Notes under the pieces: generated by a model
Database searches by the model: none
Told to the model about the DNA's origin: nothing
The model's input: the letters and a program-made list of their open reading frames with translations, nothing else
Made by a program: the position numbers and the translations under genes
Part shown: piece after piece, positions 62,631 to 64,000 of the stretch
Layout of the letters: every line of letters begins with the position of its first letter
Numbering within the stretch: the first letter of the stretch is position 1
Source of the DNA: an uncultured Eubacteriales bacterium
GTDB taxonomy: Bacteria > Bacillota > Clostridia > Oscillospirales > CAG-272
Direction of reading: 5' to 3'
NCBI GenBank assembly: GCA_934402395.1
Contig: CAKRTQ010000013.1
Coordinates: 6,949-70,948, forward strand
DNA: 64,000 nucleotides

Positions 62631-63278
62631 ATGGGCCAAAAAACACTGATGATAGGCATTGCCGGCGGCACGGGAAGCGGAAAGACCACTCTTGTGCGCA
62701 GACTCAGCGAACGCTTCGGCACCGATGTGAGCGTTGTTTGCCACGACTGGTACTACCGCGCACAGCACGGGCTTTCACTTGAGGAGCGCGCACGCCAGAA
62801 CTACGACCGTCCCGAGGCGTTTGAGACCGAGCTTCTCGTGCGCGATCTTGCACGCCTGCGCGAGGGACAGGCTATCGACTGTCCGCAATACGACTACACA
62901 GTTCACAACCGCTCGGATGCGACCTTCCGCGTTCTTCCCGCAAGTGTTGTGATCGTTGAGGGAATACTCATATTTGCCGACCCGACGCTTCGCGATATGT
63001 TTGACATACGCATTTTTGTTGATACCGATGCCGACATACGCATCCTGCGCCGCCTCTCGCGCGACGTCAAAGAACGCGGCAGAAGCATTGACTCTGTTTT
63101 TTGCCAGTACGTTGAAACGGTAAAACCGATGCACGAGGCGTATGTCGAGCCCTCCAAAAAATACGCCCACATTATTGTTCCCGAGGGCGGTGAAAATCTC
63201 GTTGCGCTTGAAATGATATTCGGGCGCGTAGAAAAGCACATCCGGAGCCGGAATGAAAAGAACCTTAGTATATCTTAA
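62631..63278 (+). CDS. udk: Uridine kinase
   Basis: 215 residues. It phosphorylates uridine and cytidine to the monophosphate, trapping imported nucleosides. Walker A GGTGSGKT, the substrate block HDWYYRAQHG, DRPEAFE and CPQYDYTVHNR are all present. A GGAAG site precedes ATG 62631. Directly behind the importer, this fixes the operon as pyrimidine-nucleoside salvage. Confidence 0.95.
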   Translation: MGQKTLMIGIAGGTGSGKTTLVRRLSERFGTDVSVVCHDWYYRAQHGLSLEERARQNYDRPEAFETELLVRDLARLREGQAIDCPQYDYTVHNRSDATFRVLPASVVIVEGILIFADPTLRDMFDIRIFVDTDADIRILRRLSRDVKERGRSIDSVFCQYVETVKPMHEAYVEPSKKYAHIIVPEGGENLVALEMIFGRVEKHIRSRNEKNLSIS

Positions 63279-63870
63279 ATACCTCATGCCGCTTATCGCG
63301 GTCATCACATTTGCCTTTTACCTTACGGCGCAGTCGGTCTTTTTTGTGGCTGACGGCGAAGTGAAGCGCCGCCAGTCGCCGCGCACGCTTGCCGCTTCCA
63401 CCTACAAGATCGCCACCGAGCGTCTTGACCGGCTCTCTCGCGACGACGATCCGGATATTCTCGACATGAGCTTTGCACGCCGGGCGATCGTATGCGTTGT
63501 GGCAGCCCGTGCGGGACTCGGCATTGCCTTTTTCCTCAGCATATGGGCGTCTGCGCTTGCTGTTATCGCCGTCACCGTTCCTCCCGATAGCAGTACGGCA
63601 CTCAATTGCAAGTTCCTTTTGCGGCTCACGGTGCCGAACAAATGGCTGATGTCCCTGATCCCTGCCCTTTGTCTGCCCTATGCAGCCCTGCCCGAACTGA
63701 TAAAGCATCTCTATGCCAAATATTACGCGTACAGCGTCACAGTCGGATATCACGGTCTGTCTCCGCTTCTTCTGCTTCTTCTCCTTCTTGCGGTCTGCAT
63801 CGTGCTCGTCCCCGCAGCCGCTCCCTTCGAACGCTCTCTCCGCATGAACGCCTTCTCCCGGTTACTTTAA
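63253..63870 (+). CDS. Unknown four-pass membrane protein
   Basis: 205 residues with four hydrophobic stretches (about 7-28, 72-100, 133-150 and 168-190) and a charged loop after the first. No recognised family. It overlaps udk by 26 bases, so it belongs to the nucleoside operon, but its role is unclear. Its stop TAA is followed by G and then CTCGGGTG of repeat F. Confidence 0.6.
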   Translation: MKRTLVYLKYLMPLIAVITFAFYLTAQSVFFVADGEVKRRQSPRTLAASTYKIATERLDRLSRDDDPDILDMSFARRAIVCVVAARAGLGIAFFLSIWASALAVIAVTVPPDSSTALNCKFLLRLTVPNKWLMSLIPALCLPYAALPELIKHLYAKYYAYSVTVGYHGLSPLLLLLLLLAVCIVLVPAAAPFERSLRMNAFSRLL

Positions 63871-63871
63871 G

Positions 63872-64000
63872 CTCGGGTGGCGTTTGTGCAGATCCTTATC
63901 TTCATACCCCGAGAATGAAGAAGAGCATACTCATATCTTCCTGCCGCCGGATAGTTACATCGGAACATTATCTTTTTTGGACTCAGGTGGCGTTTGTGCA
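63872..64000. repeat. Foldback repeat cluster F, cut by the window edge
   Basis: Two left-type ends (63872 and about 63981; the second reads CTCAGGTGGCGTTT after TTTTTTGGA) 109 bases apart. The rest runs past the right edge. It matches the L-L start of cluster B. Confidence 0.8.

Overview
The window looks like a GC-rich anaerobic member of the Clostridia, probably an uncultured gut lineage near the Oscillospirales or Christensenellales. Supporting signs are a single-polypeptide pyruvate:ferredoxin oxidoreductase, a PPi-type phosphofructokinase, the SCIFF peptide with its radical SAM maturase, RemA, PASTA kinase PrkC with its PP2C phosphatase, and strong AGGAGG-like ribosome sites. Sigma-A promoters repeatedly show 17-nt spacers. 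The lineage call is inference; no rRNA or tRNA gene was found.

Layout. 1-1066: 5' part of a cas3 gene running off the left edge. 1.45-3.9 kb: alpha-galactosidase and a phosphoesterase. 4.1-7.1 kb: a DMT transporter, then a PPi-PFK/short-chain dehydrogenase pair. 8.0-25.1 kb: one long minus-strand housekeeping operon, yicC-remA-rpoZ-priA-def-fmt-yugP-rsmB-rlmN-prpC-prkC-(membrane phosphoesterase-like)-rsgA-thiN-ECF S component-ymdB. 25.3-31.9 kb: a GH78-like hydrolase, an LTA synthase-like enzyme and a sugar dehydrogenase. 32.0-35.3 kb: a zinc-ribbon protein and two tandem paralogous lipoproteins. 35.5-37.4 kb: an isolated phage-type lysis cassette (amidase with LysM, XhlA-like protein, holin). 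37.7-42.6 kb: a Cys-rich mini-protein, a dehydrogenase, small membrane and SGNH-like genes, and a CitA/CitB-type two-component system. 42.7-49.5 kb: a CvpA-like protein, SCIFF peptide and maturase, then an overlapping chain of PLP decarboxylase, sugar isomerase and FAD oxidoreductase. 50.1-57.2 kb: a zinc-ribbon membrane protein, nifJ, an MBL-fold enzyme, a ThyX-like protein and a Dabb protein. 57.4-63.9 kb: a complete nucleoside-type ABC importer with uridine kinase.

The most unusual feature is a family of long foldback repeats between genes (7.16-7.99, 27.42-28.36, 49.53-49.94, 50.74-50.86, 55.74-56.38 and 63.87 kb to the right edge, plus a minimal hairpin at 32.34 kb). Their ends share the motif CTCGGGTGRCGTTT preceded by a T-tract. 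They sit flush against gene 3' ends, and the ends carry stop codons in all three reading frames. Six genes in the window take their stop codon from, or one base outside, this repeat family. I see no transposase for it here.
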